A stretch of DNA of 64,000 bases from Hyphomonadaceae bacterium TMED5 (GCA_002173095.1 NHBK01000005.1:153678-217677), one strand, 5' to 3'; positions 33,461-43,214 are shown, counted from the first letter of the stretch. Numbers and translations: made by a program. The notes: generated by a model not told the origin, from the letters alone.

Positions 33461-34887
33461 GCTTCGTCGCTCTTATGGCCTCGATCGCGAACCAGTTTCA
33501 CCTTCAGCTCGCTGTCAGCAACAATGCGAACTTCGTCCTGACCAAGTGGCAGATCGATGCCATGCTCTTTGAATTTGTCCCACAGCGTAAACATAACCTC
33601 TGAACCGATATTGTTGATGCCGTTCTGCGGGTCACGGATCCAGAAGCGCGCTTCCATCTCGACCGCATCCTCGCCGAATTCCATCAGCAGGCATTTCGGC
33701 GCCGGGTCCTTCAGGACGCGAACCTGCTCGCCACAAGCATCAACGCACAGGCGCGCAGCCAGCCGCAGATCGCTTTCATACTCGACCAGAAAGCGCCGCT
33801 TAATGCGGACCAGATTGTTCGAATAGCTCCAATTGACCACTTTATTCGTGACCAATTGCTCGTTTGGAATGAGGTGTTCCTTGCCGTCACGGGTAATCAC
33901 AGACGCATAGCGCAGCCCCAAAGACTTCACTTCGCCATAGGTTTCATCGACCTCAATCACGTCATGCGGCTTGATCGACCTGTCGGTGAGCAGAATGACG
34001 CCAGAGATAAAGTTTGCCACGATCTGCTGCATGCCAAAGCCAAGGCCCACACCCAGTGCACCACCGAAAACGGCAAGACCGCCCAGCGGAATCCCAATGC
34101 TCGTCATGGTCAGGAAGGCCGCAGCGATAAACAGGCCAATCTGAATGGCGTTCGACATCAGAATGCGGAGCGATGGCTCGACTTTTGGAAGGGTTTCAAC
34201 CCGCGCCTTCAGGCGCTTCGACAGCCATTGCGCGCCGAAAAGAAAGACGGCCGCCATAATAATGGCGCGCAGAACAAATTCCGCATTGATGAAGCCGCCC
34301 TGACCGAACTCAATGCCCATGCCATTGATCCAACGCCAGATATCATCCAGCACGCCAATCGCACTCAGCGCGGCAAGGCCCCAGGCAAAATACATAGCCG
34401 GTTTGCGCAAATCATCCGGCAGGAATTGGGTGACCAGTTTGATCACCAACCAGGCTGTCGCGAGGCTCGCTGCGATACGCACCAGCACATAGGGCTGGCC
34501 CATGCCCATCAACGCAGTCTGCCCGATCCACAGACATGCAATCCACAAGGCCGGACGCAGACCATGATCCAATATAAGTGGCGCGAGCTTTGCGACCCGT
34601 TCGCGTATCTGCTCCGGCAATGTTGAGATGCCAAGGTCAATCCACCGGCGCACATGTGGCGCGAGCAGTCGTCCGATGATGATTGCAAGAACAATCACAC
34701 CCAGCTGAACACCAATCGCCATGAGGTTTTCTGGCGTCAGAACGTGTTCTTTCAACCAGTTCCAGGCGTCCAGCCCCAAAGCCTCAGCGCGCACCATCAG
34801 TTCAGTGCCCTCCTCGGTCGTCAAACCTTCAGGTGACGTCGTCTCAGTCGGCACTGGAACCGGTATTGCCGGGTTGGTCATACTCAT
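33457..34887 (-). CDS. Mechanosensitive ion channel, MscS family
   Basis: A 476-residue inner-membrane protein. It has about five hydrophobic helices before the pore helix, which is Gly/Ala-rich (PLGGLAVFGGALGVGLGFGMQQ), then the beta domain with IEVDETYGEVKSLGLRYASV and HLIPNEQLVTNKVVNWSY, typical of MscS. The C-terminal alpha/beta domain ends in RDRGHKSDEA. It opens under membrane tension to release solutes during osmotic downshock. It is longer than E. coli MscS because of the extra N-terminal helices. Start candidates ATG 34887 and 34881 cannot be separated. Confidence 0.94.
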   Translation of the reverse strand: MSMTNPAIPVPVPTETTSPEGLTTEEGTELMVRAEALGLDAWNWLKEHVLTPENLMAIGVQLGVIVLAIIIGRLLAPHVRRWIDLGISTLPEQIRERVAKLAPLILDHGLRPALWIACLWIGQTALMGMGQPYVLVRIAASLATAWLVIKLVTQFLPDDLRKPAMYFAWGLAALSAIGVLDDIWRWINGMGIEFGQGGFINAEFVLRAIIMAAVFLFGAQWLSKRLKARVETLPKVEPSLRILMSNAIQIGLFIAAAFLTMTSIGIPLGGLAVFGGALGVGLGFGMQQIVANFISGVILLTDRSIKPHDVIEVDETYGEVKSLGLRYASVITRDGKEHLIPNEQLVTNKVVNWSYSNNLVRIKRRFLVEYESDLRLAARLCVDACGEQVRVLKDPAPKCLLMEFGEDAVEMEARFWIRDPQNGINNIGSEVMFTLWDKFKEHGIDLPLGQDEVRIVADSELKVKLVRDRGHKSDEA

Positions 34888-35227
34888 AACGCCTTACGCA
34901 AAAACTGAACTGCAAGAAGCAAAATAGAAGAAATTCAAACAGGTGTCATGGTCAGAAAAAGCCAACCATCGCCCTAAAGGCACGATGCCCGAAAATGAGC
35001 GTTAACGCATGGCTACGACCGCCAGAAAGTCAAAATACTGCCGGGATAATAATCAGCATAGCAACAAGTGTATCTACACACTTGTTTAAGAGTTATCCGC
35101 GAAAAATTTCACCCAAAGATAGAATTCAAATGGTTTTCAAGCAGTATTAATTTTCCAGGTTGGCCGAACGGTTTTATCATCCCCCTCGGTTAATCTGGCC
35201 GCCACAAGTCATGGGTCGGATGTAAAA
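34888..35227. other. 340-base intergenic region upstream of mscS and a chemoreceptor gene
   Basis: Divergent promoter region. It contains a perfect 9-bp inverted repeat AACAAGTGT (35063-35071) and ACACTTGTT (35078-35086), loop ATCTAC, probably an operator. No gene found. Confidence 0.5.
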
Positions 35228-36919
35228 ATGGCATTTAAAGACGCTAAGGTATCAACCAAAATCCTGACAATAGTTGCAGGCTTTGGTTTTGCATTATCGG
35301 CTGTTTCAGTTGTGGGCTGGGTCGGTCTGGAAATGACCACCACCGCCGCAAAGCGCATTGAACTCGCGGCTGAGGATATACATCACGCAGCACAGCTGGA
35401 TCACGATGTGCTCGATCTCAATCGCCTGGAATTTCGCTTTGCAGCTGATCCGAGGGAATTCGAGCAGGTTCGCGAGAGAATACGCGAAGATCAGGCCAAT
35501 TTTACGGCCGAGCTTGCTATTCTGCGCAGCCATGCTTCCGGTGAAGCCGCAGAAATATTGAGCGAAATCGATCAGACCTATTCGATCTATGTTGAAGATA
35601 TCGAGCACAATATCGAACTCGCCGAGGCCTCTCAGTTCGAATTGTCTGACGCCCAACGCCAACTCCTGAATGCGATCGAAGCCTCTGTACCTCTGATGAA
35701 TACGCTTGAAGGCCATATCGCCGAATATGTTGAACTCACCGAAGCTCAGGCCCTGCACACAGCCCATCTGGCACAGGAACGAGCACACCTGGCAGAATGG
35801 TTGATCCTTGCCACGGGAGCACTCTCTATCATTCTGGGCGTGATCTCAGCGGTCTTTGTAAGCCGCAAGTTTATTTCGCGGCCACTCCAGAACGTCGTTC
35901 AGGGCCTGACCCGCGTCGCTGAGGGAGACCTCAACCATGAGATCACGGCCGAGGCCCGTAAAGACGAGATTGGCGAGCTCAACATCGCTCTGCAAAAATT
36001 CCTGACGAGCTCTCGCGAGAAACTCGCACTCATGCAGGCACAGGAACGCGAAAACCTCGCCAAGATTGAGCGCGCCGAACTTGCACAACGCCTGACAGAG
36101 AGCTTCCAGGTCGAAATTGCCGAAGCCATTACCAGCCTCGCGGGCGCAGCCGAAGAAATGCAGGCGACAGCGGTGTCGATGTCCGCCACGGCTGAAGAAA
36201 CAAGCGTCCAGACTCAAAGCGTTTCGAGTGTGACCGTGCAGACATCTGCGAATGTTCAGACCGTCGCCTCAGCGGCCGAAGAAATGTACGCAGCAATCTC
36301 CAGCGTTTCAGAACAGATGTCGCGCAGCACTGGCGTCACATCAGAAGCGAAAGACCGGACAAACCTGACCCGCGAACAGCTGAGTACACTGTCTGCTTCG
36401 GCCAGTTCAATCGGAGAAATTCTGGACCTGATCACGCATGTTACGGCGCAAACTAAACTGCTCGCCCTGAACGCCACAATCGAGGCGGTGCGTGCCGGAG
36501 ACGCCGGCAAGGGCTTCAATGTCGTCGCTCTGGAAGTGAAGGCTCTGGCAGATCAGACCGAACAGGCCACGCATTCCGTGACCGAAAAAATTCATGAGAT
36601 CCAACGCGCCACTGAGGCTATCGTGTCTTCCGTTTCAGACATTGGCGCGGTTGTTGAAAATGTCAGCGACATCACCACCATTGTCGCAGCATCAACCGAG
36701 GAACAGGTTGCATCCACCGGCGAGATTTCCAAAAACATTGCGGAAGCCGCAACAGGCACGAACCAGATTGTAGCATCCATCAGCATGCTGGAAGACGCTG
36801 CCCAGACCACGGCGTCGGCCTCAGTGCAGGTCACAGCCACAGCAGAAGAGCTGGCTCATCAGAGCCTGAACATCAAAAATCGAATTGATCGTTATCTGGC
36901 CGACATGGCCGCCGCCTGA
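35228..36919 (+). CDS. Methyl-accepting chemotaxis protein, helical-bundle sensor
   Basis: A 563-residue transmembrane chemoreceptor. The first hydrophobic segment is residues about 13-33; a periplasmic part of about 155 residues is all-helical (four-helix-bundle type). The second membrane segment is WLILATGALSIILGVISAVFV, then HAMP (SRPLQNVVQGLTRVAEGDL) and the signalling hairpin with [30 protein letters not shown], here given in two adjoining parts. The C-terminus ends YLADMAAA without a CheR-tether pentapeptide. No che genes are close. It stops 1 base from the stop of the convergent 148-residue gene. Confidence 0.95.
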   Translation: MAFKDAKVSTKILTIVAGFGFALSAVSVVGWVGLEMTTTAAKRIELAAEDIHHAAQLDHDVLDLNRLEFRFAADPREFEQVRERIREDQANFTAELAILRSHASGEAAEILSEIDQTYSIYVEDIEHNIELAEASQFELSDAQRQLLNAIEASVPLMNTLEGHIAEYVELTEAQALHTAHLAQERAHLAEWLILATGALSIILGVISAVFVSRKFISRPLQNVVQGLTRVAEGDLNHEITAEARKDEIGELNIALQKFLTSSREKLALMQAQERENLAKIERAELAQRLTESFQVEIAEAITSLAGAAEEMQATAVSMSATAEETSVQTQSVSSVTVQTSANVQTVASAAEEMYAAISSVSEQMSRSTGVTSEAKDRTNLTREQLSTLSASASSIGEILDLITHVTAQTKLLALNATIEAVRAGDAGKGFNVVALEVKALADQTEQATHSVTEKIHEIQRATEAIVSSVSDIGAVVENVSDITTIVAASTEEQVASTGEISKNIAEAATGTNQIVASISMLEDAAQTTASASVQVTATAEELAHQSLNIKNRIDRYLADMAAA

Positions 36920-37366
36920 TCAGGCTTCGTCTGAAGCATCCGAAGCCGGTGCCTGAAACAAATCCATCTGATTTGGGTCTACCGGCTTAGGCTTGGTCTT
37001 TTTGGTACGGCCCCGGCGGAAGTAGAGATCATCGGCATGATCTTCTTTCGCTTTCGCGCCGCCTTCTGGTTTGGCCGGTGCCGGCTTTGGCTTCAGCTCT
37101 TCATCGGTCAGAATGCGCCAGAACTTCAGCGCGACAATCGGCCGTCCTTTTTCATTCTCATAGACCTGCGCCGCCCCCATAGAGAGCGCGCTCTGAATGT
37201 CTGCTGCCAGTTCTTCAGCGCGTTCAGGCCCCGGACGCAGCCATTCCGTTTCGAAAATGACTTCACGCCCGGCAAGGCGCCGCGCAGCAGCCTGCGTCCG
37301 CTCCAGACCAACAGGCTGGGTCAGCGCTTGCAGTGCATCTGCGGCGACAGGATAGGTAAGGCTCAT
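36920..37366 (-). CDS. Hypothetical protein with a C-terminal clamp-binding-like motif
   Basis: A 148-residue cytoplasmic protein. The N-terminal 95 residues look globular (QALTQPVGLERTQAAARRL, IFETEWLRPGPERAEELAAD). The rest is a charged Lys/Pro-rich tail that ends DPNQMDLFQAP, and QMDLF is close to the beta-sliding-clamp consensus QL(S/D)LF. No family recognised. It follows purA by 27 bases on the same strand. The clamp idea is an inference from the peptide motif only. Confidence 0.65.
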   Translation of the reverse strand: MSLTYPVAADALQALTQPVGLERTQAAARRLAGREVIFETEWLRPGPERAEELAADIQSALSMGAAQVYENEKGRPIVALKFWRILTDEELKPKPAPAKPEGGAKAKEDHADDLYFRRGRTKKTKPKPVDPNQMDLFQAPASDASDEA

Positions 37367-37393
37367 TTTGTCCGGCTCGTTTAAAGCGTGATC

Positions 37394-38692
37394 TTACATC
37401 ACCCGACCAAATGGGTCACGTCGAAGGATCACATCTTCACGCTCTGGCGATGTGGAGACGATAGCCGCAGGGCAACCGACCAGCTCTTCCAGACGACGGA
37501 TATATTTCACCGCTTCACCTGGCAGCTGATCCCAGTCACGCGCACCTTTCGTGCTGCCGGACCAACCCTTCATGGTTTCATAGATCGGCTCAACAGCGGC
37601 CTGTTCAGCAGCCGTTGCAGGAAGACGATCCAGAACCTGATCACCCAGTTTATAAGCCACGCAGATTTTGATCTCTTCAAACCCGTCCAGAACATCCAGC
37701 TTGGTGATGGCAAGGCCATCGACCCCGGACACCGCGCAGGCCTGACGCACCATAACGGCGTCAAACCAGCCACAACGGCGCTTACGCCCCGTATTCACGC
37801 CGAACTCATGACCGACACGACCAAGCGTTTCACCGACTTCATCGGTGAGCTCTGTTGGGAAAGGACCGGACCCGACGCGCGTCGTATACGCCTTCGCCAG
37901 ACCCAGAACATAATTGACTGAACGCGGGCCAAGACCAGAACCAGCAGCGGCCTGACCGGAGACCACGTTAGACGAGGTCACAAACGGATATGTACCGTGA
38001 TCAACGTCCAGCATAACGCCCTGCGCGCCTTCAAACAGAATGCGGCGACCAAGCTTGTCGGCCTTTTCAAGGCGCTGCCATGCCGGGCCTGCATATTTCA
38101 GAACTTCGTCCTTAATGGACATCAGTTCTGCCTTCAGCGCCTCGGCATCTGGTGGCGGCAGCTCGAGACCTTTGCGCAGGGGCGCATGGTGCGCGATCAG
38201 GCGCTCCAGTTTCATGTCGAGTGTTGCTTCATCAGCAAGGTCTGCGACGCGAATAGCGCGGCGACCGACTTTATCTTCATAGGCAGGGCCGATACCGCGC
38301 TTGGTCGTACCGATCTGCGCGCCGCCAGCCTGTGCTTCGCGCGCCGCATCGATATCTTTGTGCCATGGCAGAATGAGGCAGGCATTGTCGGCCAGCAAAA
38401 GGTCATCCGGGCCAAGGTGAACGCCCTGCTCGGCCATGCCAGCGACTTCATTGATCAGCTGCCACGGGTCAACGACCACGCCATTGCCAATAACGGAAAG
38501 TTTGCCGCCACGTACAACGCCAGACGGCAGGAGATTCAGTTTGAACACCTTGCCATCAATCACAAGGGTATGGCCTGCATTGTGACCGCCCTGAAAGCGA
38601 ACAATGACGTCCGCGCGATGGCTCAGCCAGTCAACAATCTTACCTTTACCTTCGTCGCCCCACTGGGCACCGACAACGACAACTCCGGTCAT
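37394..38692 (-). CDS. purA: Adenylosuccinate synthetase
   Basis: Joins IMP and aspartate, using GTP, in AMP synthesis. 432 residues, the family length. Motifs: [14 protein letters not shown] (P-loop and catalytic Asp), [10 protein letters not shown] (catalytic His), [14 protein letters not shown], and the GTP-specific region. GGAGAG lies 8 bases upstream of the ATG. In alphaproteobacteria purA often neighbours serA; here serA lies about 18 kb away. It is followed by the clamp-motif protein. Confidence 0.97.
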   Translation of the reverse strand: MTGVVVVGAQWGDEGKGKIVDWLSHRADVIVRFQGGHNAGHTLVIDGKVFKLNLLPSGVVRGGKLSVIGNGVVVDPWQLINEVAGMAEQGVHLGPDDLLLADNACLILPWHKDIDAAREAQAGGAQIGTTKRGIGPAYEDKVGRRAIRVADLADEATLDMKLERLIAHHAPLRKGLELPPPDAEALKAELMSIKDEVLKYAGPAWQRLEKADKLGRRILFEGAQGVMLDVDHGTYPFVTSSNVVSGQAAAGSGLGPRSVNYVLGLAKAYTTRVGSGPFPTELTDEVGETLGRVGHEFGVNTGRKRRCGWFDAVMVRQACAVSGVDGLAITKLDVLDGFEEIKICVAYKLGDQVLDRLPATAAEQAAVEPIYETMKGWSGSTKGARDWDQLPGEAVKYIRRLEELVGCPAAIVSTSPEREDVILRRDPFGRVM

Positions 38693-38811
38693 GAGCTACT
38701 CTCCGCTTCAACCGCCGGGAAAGGACAGTGTTTAGCACTGAAAAGCAAGGGGGCGATTGGTCCAGATGCGGATTTTTCTACCGGGAAATTCGCGCACCGA
38801 GACTGAAACAG

Positions 38812-38836
38812 AAAAGGCGACCCCTGTGGAGCCGCC
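38812..38836 (-). terminator. Terminator after the PagL-like gene
   Basis: GGCGACCCC (38816-38824) pairs with GGAGCCGCC (38828-38836) with two mismatches, loop TGT; TTTT follows on the minus strand. It lies 34 bases past the stop at 38871. Confidence 0.65.
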
Positions 38837-38870
38837 CTTCAGAAATGTTTTTGCGCGTCAGAAACGCTGA

Positions 38871-39449
38871 TCAGTCAAAGGTGTACGCAATACGCAGGCC
38901 AATATTGTCCATGCCCTGATTGCGTCCATTGCCGAGAATCTGGCCGTGAGAGAAATGCTCGTAAAGCACTTGTGCGGCCCAGTCCTCATTGAAATCCCAG
39001 GTCAGAGCGAGCGATGTGCGGAAGAGATCGTCTGAACCGAGGAACACATGTTCCAGACCAAACGCATCTGATTCTGGTGAGCCCTGAACGAATGGGTTCT
39101 CATTGTATCCGTCATGGAAAAAATATCCGAGGCCCGGTTCAAAAGACAGGCTGTCCGTGAGGCCAAAAGACCATTGCAGGCCACCACCATAAAAGCTGGT
39201 CTCACCTGCCGTGTTATATGTCGTGCCCAGATAAGGGCGTGGCTCAAAAGCCCAGCTCAGAAAATCGGGAGAGGCGAACACCACTTCTGCTGAAATGTCG
39301 GGACCGTCTTCCTTGTCAGCATTGTCGCAATCAATGACGCAGATATTGTGCTGAAGAACGCCGAGGCGAACTTCCTCAACAATCCCGGCTTGAGCGGAGC
39401 TGGCCATAAGCGCCGCAGCGCCAGCAAGAAAACAGAGTTTCAGTTTCAT
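38871..39449 (-). CDS. pagL: Lipid A 3-O-deacylase, PagL family
   Basis: A 192-residue outer-membrane beta-barrel esterase. A signal peptide ends SSAQAG. The C-terminal block YEHFSHGQILGNGRNQGMDN (His and Ser of the catalytic dyad in HFSHG-type context) and LRIAYTFD ending fit PagL, which removes the 3-linked acyl chain from lipid A. The start at 39449 gives the clean signal MKLKLCFLAGAAALMASSAQ; an ATG four codons earlier is possible. The fit is by pattern; PagL sequences are divergent, so moderate certainty. Confidence 0.8.
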   Translation of the reverse strand: MKLKLCFLAGAAALMASSAQAGIVEEVRLGVLQHNICVIDCDNADKEDGPDISAEVVFASPDFLSWAFEPRPYLGTTYNTAGETSFYGGGLQWSFGLTDSLSFEPGLGYFFHDGYNENPFVQGSPESDAFGLEHVFLGSDDLFRTSLALTWDFNEDWAAQVLYEHFSHGQILGNGRNQGMDNIGLRIAYTFD

Positions 39450-39581
39450 AGGGATCCCCAATATAAGCTACCGCGCTTTGTATGGCATTATTCGCAGCAG
39501 GGAAGAAGATGACGCCATTCAGAAAACGCCGTTTTGCCAATCATTTGATTGCCAGTGCGAGCATGCTTGGCAGCCCGGCAT

Positions 39582-39612
39582 AAAAAAAGCGGCCGGGAGA
39601 CCCTGCCGCTTT
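39582..39612 (-). terminator. Terminator of the phosphomannomutase gene
   Basis: GCGGCCGGG (39589-39597) pairs with CCCTGCCGC (39601-39609), one mismatch, loop AGA. A run of seven T follows on the minus strand (39588-39582). It is 21 bases past the stop at 39633. Confidence 0.85.
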
Positions 39613-39632
39613 CTGTGTTCGGATAAAACAGA

Positions 39633-41150
39633 TCAGACTTCCTGATTGTACGCGCCGACTTCCGGATGAGCGCCAAGACGTGGCTTCACTTCTTCATGGA
39701 AGAGCGCCTTCATGTCGTCTTTGGAGACCATGCTCTCAACCACAACAACCAGCTCAGGTTTGTTGGATGATGCACGAACCAGAACCCAGGAGCCGTCTTC
39801 CAGCGTCACGCGGGCACCGTTCACAGTGTTCACGTCGACAATCTTGCGGCCCAGAATTTCAGCGCCGAGCATGCCTTCATATTCAGCGACCATTTTATCG
39901 ATCACGCCATACTTCACCTCATCGCCGCAATGCGGAGACATCGTCATAGAGGTGTAGGCTTCGCCCAGTTCATCATGCAGTTCAGAGAGCGTTTTGCCCG
40001 GATTGCGGTCCAGCATTTGCAGAACCGCCGCCGCAGCAACCAGACCGTCATCATAGCCAAGGCCAATCGGTGGACGGAAAAAGAAGTGGCCAGACTTCTC
40101 AAAGCCCGCCAGCGCCTCAAGGTCTGTGGTGCGGCGTTTAATGTAAGAGTGGCCGGTCTTGTAATAATCGACCTCAGAGCCGTTCTCTTTCAGAACCGGA
40201 TCAGTCTTATAAAGACCGGTAGATTTCACATCGACGACGAATTTCGCGCCCGGATATTCCTTGGACAGGTCACGCGCGAGCATGAGACCGATCTTGTCTG
40301 CGAAAATCTCATTGCCGTTATTGTCGACAACACCGCAACGGTCGCCATCGCCATCAAAGCCCAGCGCGACGTCTGCGCCGTGTTCCTTCACCGCAGCGGC
40401 CATTGCGTGCAGCATTTCGGTGTCTTCCGGATTGGCGTTGTATTTCGGGAAGGTCCAGTCGAGATCGCAATCCAGCTCAATCACGTCAACGCCCATAGCG
40501 CGCAGAGCCTCTGGCGCGAATGCACCCGCGGTTCCGTTACCGCATGCCGCCACCACTTTCAGTGGGCGCGTAATCTGAACGTCTTTTGAAACATTCTGCA
40601 GATAGACCTGCTTCATATTGTCGACGCGCGTAATGGAGCCGCCAGAACGCAGCATAGGGGTACCGCCAAGCACGATTTCTTTCAGGCGGGACATTTCATC
40701 CGGGCCGAAAGTGAGCGGCTTGTCATAGCCCATTTTCACACCGCACCAGCCGTTTTCATTATGGCTGGCCGTGACCATCGCACAGCAGGCTGCATCGAGT
40801 GCGAATTGCGCGAAATACGTCATTGGCGAAAGCGCGAGGCCAATATCCAGAACCTGACAACCCGCTTGAGACAGGCCTGTCATCAGCGCGTATTTGATGG
40901 ACTGAGAATAATGGCGGAAGTCGTGTCCGACGACGACTTTCGGCGCGACCCATTTGTCATGGAACACAGTGCCCATGCCCTGGCCCAGCGCCTGAACGCC
41001 CAGAAGATTTAGCTCAGATGGCTTTTCCGCACCCGGAACGCCAAACCACCAACGGGCATCATATTCACGAAAGCCTGTCGGCTTTACCAGCGGGAGAATT
41101 TCAAACTCTTCTGTATTCGGTGCGATGTCTGCGCGTGGTGTCGGAAGCAT
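39633..41150 (-). CDS. Phosphomannomutase/phosphoglucomutase
   Basis: A 505-residue enzyme of the alpha-D-phosphohexomutase superfamily that interconverts mannose- or glucose-1- and 6-phosphate for envelope sugars. The catalytic phosphoserine is in VTASHNENGWCGVK, the metal loop in ALGFDGDGDRCGVVD, and the substrate loop in GFEKSGHFFF. The start at 41150 has AAGGAGAG 6 bases upstream; the frame extends 81 codons further but without a start signal. It is 40 bases after the 199-residue gene. It is somewhat longer than AlgC (about 460). Confidence 0.95.
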   Translation of the reverse strand: MLPTPRADIAPNTEEFEILPLVKPTGFREYDARWWFGVPGAEKPSELNLLGVQALGQGMGTVFHDKWVAPKVVVGHDFRHYSQSIKYALMTGLSQAGCQVLDIGLALSPMTYFAQFALDAACCAMVTASHNENGWCGVKMGYDKPLTFGPDEMSRLKEIVLGGTPMLRSGGSITRVDNMKQVYLQNVSKDVQITRPLKVVAACGNGTAGAFAPEALRAMGVDVIELDCDLDWTFPKYNANPEDTEMLHAMAAAVKEHGADVALGFDGDGDRCGVVDNNGNEIFADKIGLMLARDLSKEYPGAKFVVDVKSTGLYKTDPVLKENGSEVDYYKTGHSYIKRRTTDLEALAGFEKSGHFFFRPPIGLGYDDGLVAAAAVLQMLDRNPGKTLSELHDELGEAYTSMTMSPHCGDEVKYGVIDKMVAEYEGMLGAEILGRKIVDVNTVNGARVTLEDGSWVLVRASSNKPELVVVVESMVSKDDMKALFHEEVKPRLGAHPEVGAYNQEV

Positions 41151-41190
41151 GTCACTCTCCTTTTCGGACCGTATTCTCAAATCAATCGGA

Positions 41191-41790
41191 TTATGAACTC
41201 TCAGACCGACGCAGACGTTCCAGCCGGATAGACCGGATTTCGAAACTACGTGTGCGGTCAGGAATAATTGGGCGGATGGCGACATAGTCGACAGCATGTT
41301 CATTGCCGCCGCGCGACGGAACATCCCATTCAAAGCTATAATCGCGGAACTCTGGACGCAGATTGAACTGTTGCCAGCCCGAATTGCCTTCATTGCCTGC
41401 GCTGTAATTCACCTCAAAAGAGCTGGCACTGCGCACATCTGCATGGCGCGCCTCAACGGTGACGCGCACACGGAAGCCTGCAAAGGCATTCTCAAGGTCA
41501 GCGGCGAGACGGAAATGCGGATTACGCTCTGCACGGTCGCCCAGCTGGCCGGCAGCGGCCGTGATCACGAGGGCGGTGATTTCATCCCCCTCCATCACGC
41601 GCTCAATGTCTGACTGGCCCGCCGCAACCATGCGGCAAAGGTCGTCACCAGAGACGATAATTGTTCGATAATCGGTGCCTGCGCCACTTACAGAGCCGCA
41701 CTGCAGACGATCACGTCCGGGGAGCGCAGCTGCAGCGATGATCGCCAGCGCGGCGATCAGTGCGACAGGATAAAATACAATGTCACTCAT
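41191..41790 (-). CDS. Hypothetical membrane-anchored protein, 199 residues
   Basis: Unrecognised. An N-terminal helix (VFYPVALIAALAIIAAAALP) anchors or exports it. The rest is beta-rich, with IIVSGDDLCRMVAAGQSD, FRVRVTVEARHADVRSASSFE and a final YVAIRPIIPDRTRSFEIRSI, looking like a jelly-roll or carbohydrate-binding-like sheet. No catalytic motif visible. It is directly upstream of the phosphomannomutase gene (40 bases), so it probably shares the transcript and may serve surface polysaccharide work, which is inferred only. Confidence 0.65.
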   Translation of the reverse strand: MSDIVFYPVALIAALAIIAAAALPGRDRLQCGSVSGAGTDYRTIIVSGDDLCRMVAAGQSDIERVMEGDEITALVITAAAGQLGDRAERNPHFRLAADLENAFAGFRVRVTVEARHADVRSASSFEVNYSAGNEGNSGWQQFNLRPEFRDYSFEWDVPSRGGNEHAVDYVAIRPIIPDRTRSFEIRSIRLERLRRSESS

Positions 41791-41915
41791 TTCAGCAGTT
41801 CGTCCCCTGAACTCTTATCTCGTGTTCTGTCGCTTCAGCCTCGCAGATGCAAGAGACAATCACAGATTTCCACGTCGTTAAGTCGGTTTGAACGATTTCG
41901 TGCGTTAACAGTCAT

Positions 41916-42404
41916 ATGCAAGTGGGAACTGATCATAATCTGGATGCAGATGTATTGCGCGCGGCGAATATAAGCCCGGATACCCTGCTCGCGACTGACT
42001 TCCTCAACCATTATAATGAAGTCGCTATGCTGGTCGACTTTCTGGGGTCTGATGATGAGATTTCAGAAGAAGTTCTCAGCTGGAAACCCGAAAGCTATGT
42101 CGACCATTTCACGCATTCCGGTTTTCGGGACAAAGAGCTGGCCATAGAAGCCTTTTGTCAGGCCGATGCCGACCTGGTGAGCCGGTTTGAGAAAGCCTGT
42201 AATGCACTGGATCAGAAAATCATCGCCATTCAGCAGGCCGTCATAAAAAGTGATTTCGATGCCGCCGGTGAAATTGGCCGTACGCTGTTCGATGATATCG
42301 GCGCGATTAACGGACTGATCGTCGGCGATGGTCCGTCCCAGACGCATATCGACCCGACAGATAGCGGCATTTCTCAGTCAGATATCGATAATCTGTTCGG
42401 CTGA
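41916..42404 (+). CDS. Helical protein ending in a CheY-binding-like peptide
   Basis: A 162-residue cytoplasmic protein of predicted long helices (residues about 60-135 with FEKACNALDQKIIAIQQAV) and a flexible C-terminal tail that ends SQSDIDNLFG. This end resembles the CheY-binding peptides of CheZ (C-terminus) and FliM (N-terminus: SQxEIDxLL). A long helical body plus such a tail is what CheZ-type phosphatases have, but the catalytic D..Q pair cannot be confirmed by eye. Its upstream DNA has TTAA half sites. Function: possibly CheY-phosphate binding or dephosphorylation; tentative. Confidence 0.65.
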   Translation: MQVGTDHNLDADVLRAANISPDTLLATDFLNHYNEVAMLVDFLGSDDEISEEVLSWKPESYVDHFTHSGFRDKELAIEAFCQADADLVSRFEKACNALDQKIIAIQQAVIKSDFDAAGEIGRTLFDDIGAINGLIVGDGPSQTHIDPTDSGISQSDIDNLFG

Positions 42405-42497
42405 TCCGCAATCAGACGTTTTTCCAACGCTATAGTCTCGACCGTTTGAGGCGAAGGCGGTATGGCCTTCTTCCAATACAGTAAAAGCGAGGGACAA

Positions 42498-43214
42498 ATG
42501 GCTGTACTGGCATTGATGCGTCATGGACAAAGTGAGTGGAACCTTCAGAACCGGTTTACCGGCTGGTGGGACGTGCAACTGACAGACAAAGGCGTGGCCG
42601 AAGCCAGTCGCGCAGGTGAGCTGCTCTCCGAAGCGGGCGTGGATTTCCGCCAGTGCTTCACCAGCGTTCAGACCCGCGCCATTCGTACACTCTGGCTCGC
42701 ACTTCAGAGCATGGATCGCTGCTGGCTGCCGGTCACAAAAGACTTCCACCTGAATGAGCGCCATTATGGCGGCCTGACAGGTCTCGACAAAACTGAAACC
42801 GCCGCCAAGCACGGTGATGATCAGGTCAAAATCTGGCGCCGGTCTTATGACGTGCCGCCACCAAACCTTGAGCCAGGTTCTGAGTTCGACCTCTCTAAAG
42901 ACCAACGTTATGACGGCATTGACGTACCCGCGACAGAAAGCCTGAAACTAACGCTTGAGCGCGTTCTGCCGTATTGGGATGGCACGATTGCTCCAGTTCT
43001 AAACGACGGCACAAACACCATCATCTCTGCGCACGGCAACTCACTGCGCGCGATCGTCAAACACCTGTTCCGCGTCAGCGAAGATGACATTATCGGCGTT
43101 GAAATCCCAACGGGTAACCCGCTGCTGATCGAGCTGGACGATGATCTGAAGCCAGTCTCTGCACGCTATCTCGATGCAGACCGCGCCAAAGACCTGCCGC
43201 CTATCCCGGCATGA
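42498..43214 (+). CDS. gpmA: 2,3-bisphosphoglycerate-dependent phosphoglycerate mutase
   Basis: Interconverts 2- and 3-phosphoglycerate in glycolysis. 238 residues from the ATG at 42498, with GAGGG five bases upstream; the frame extends 12 codons further without a start signal. The catalytic His9 is in LMRHGQSEWN; the second His is in ISAHGNSLRAIVKHL; Glu in LNERHYGGLTGLDK completes the site. Its stop overlaps the following deaminase gene by 4 bases, so the two are coupled. Confidence 0.96.
   Translation: MAVLALMRHGQSEWNLQNRFTGWWDVQLTDKGVAEASRAGELLSEAGVDFRQCFTSVQTRAIRTLWLALQSMDRCWLPVTKDFHLNERHYGGLTGLDKTETAAKHGDDQVKIWRRSYDVPPPNLEPGSEFDLSKDQRYDGIDVPATESLKLTLERVLPYWDGTIAPVLNDGTNTIISAHGNSLRAIVKHLFRVSEDDIIGVEIPTGNPLLIELDDDLKPVSARYLDADRAKDLPPIPA

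Noticed and set aside
41876..41900. Possible CtrA box (TTAA-N7-TTAA) ahead of the 41916 gene
   Set aside because: The second half reads TGAA, so the match is imperfect; TTAA half sites elsewhere also lack a proper partner.
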